Assembly (NCBI GenBank): GCA_034509425.1
Contig: JAVTVJ010000033.1
Coordinates: forward strand, 2,666,001-2,730,000
Length of the DNA: 64,000 nt
Reading direction: 5' to 3'
DNA from: Eopsaltria australis
Taxonomy: Eukaryota; Chordata; Aves; Passeriformes; Petroicidae
A program made the position numbers and the translations under genes. Shown one piece after another: positions 63,686 to 64,000 of this stretch (within the stretch, counting starts at the first letter, position 1; every line of letters starts with the position of its first letter). A model generated the notes under the pieces. It was not told where the DNA came from. It was given only the letters and a program-made list of their open reading frames with translations, and searched no databases.

Positions 63686-64000
63686 TTAGTGATTGATTTC
63701 AGAAGATGATGCACAGATTCTTGGGAAGAATTAAGTGATGCCTAATTTTTTTGTCCAGCTATTAGTTTATAAGAGTATACACTGGTCTCTCTATAGTCCA
63801 AGAATTTGTGCTGGACCAAATGTAGGCTAGAGTGGGCTGTGGCTGGAGAGGCTGCTACACAATATTCTGTGAATATTAATAAGGTTTTTCAACACTAAGT
63901 CTCAATTTTCTCATTTGGAAGCTAAGGAAATATGGTCTGTTAGATGGAGTGGAATTTTCATAGACTTGTGAGTTTAAAGGGTATTTATTAACAACATAAG
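63686..64000. other. Unique DNA to the window end
   Basis: I see no gene or repeat in the last 315 bases. The CR1 homology at 63558-63685 does not clearly continue here. Confidence 0.5.

Noticed and set aside
1..64000. A new defence, biosynthetic or other multi-gene system
   Set aside because: No coding genes are supported, and the content is typical of vertebrate intergenic or intronic DNA.

Overview
The window looks like a gene-poor stretch of a bird nuclear genome. It is AT-rich, with short random-looking reading frames on both strands and no bacterial-style gene packing. The interspersed repeats are typical of birds: CR1 LINE fragments with the avian 3' tail, and LTRs of a family seen across bird genomes that begins TGT.. 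and ends in a conserved ..AACCA(C/T)GACA tail. I could not determine the species. The tract could be intergenic or lie inside a very large intron. I found no exon, tRNA, rRNA, CRISPR array or protein-coding gene that I can support.

Layout. 1-4.3 kb: unique AT-rich DNA. 4.3-7.2 kb: two old CR1 3'-end fragments, both minus. 10.2 and 14.5 kb: two ancient MIR-type SINE remnants. 18.4-18.6 kb: a TATC microsatellite. 20.2 kb: the best-preserved minus-strand CR1 3' end. 26.3-27.2 kb: a 5' CR1 piece spanning the ORF1 region and the start of the endonuclease domain, with a short CR1 piece at 28.2 kb. 29.56 kb: a ten-copy 9-bp minisatellite. 30.9 kb: the 3' end of an ERVL-type LTR. 33.9-34.2 kb: a plus-strand CR1 3' end with its terminal octamer repeat. 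36.4 kb: an AT palindrome. 36.5-49.3 kb: a long repeat-poor block with possible conserved noncoding elements. 49.4-49.9 kb: an almost complete solo LTR with matching 5-bp target-site duplications. 51.65 kb: a CR1 scrap. 56.2 kb: an LTR/ERV-type fragment. 61-62.3 kb: an LTR-like block with unusual GC-rich DNA. 63.56 kb: a CR1 reverse-transcriptase fragment.

No genes act together here. The content records successive mobile-element insertions (MIR, then CR1, then ERVL-type LTRs) in neutral-looking DNA, plus short tandem repeats and a few stretches that may be regulatory. The longest open frames (184 and 134 codons, both minus) are flagged, but neither resembles a known protein. I see no evidence of a new biological system. 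The most informative observations are the solo LTR with its intact duplication, the 5' CR1 fragment, the 9-bp minisatellite, the 61-62 kb LTR-like block and the repeat-poor middle.
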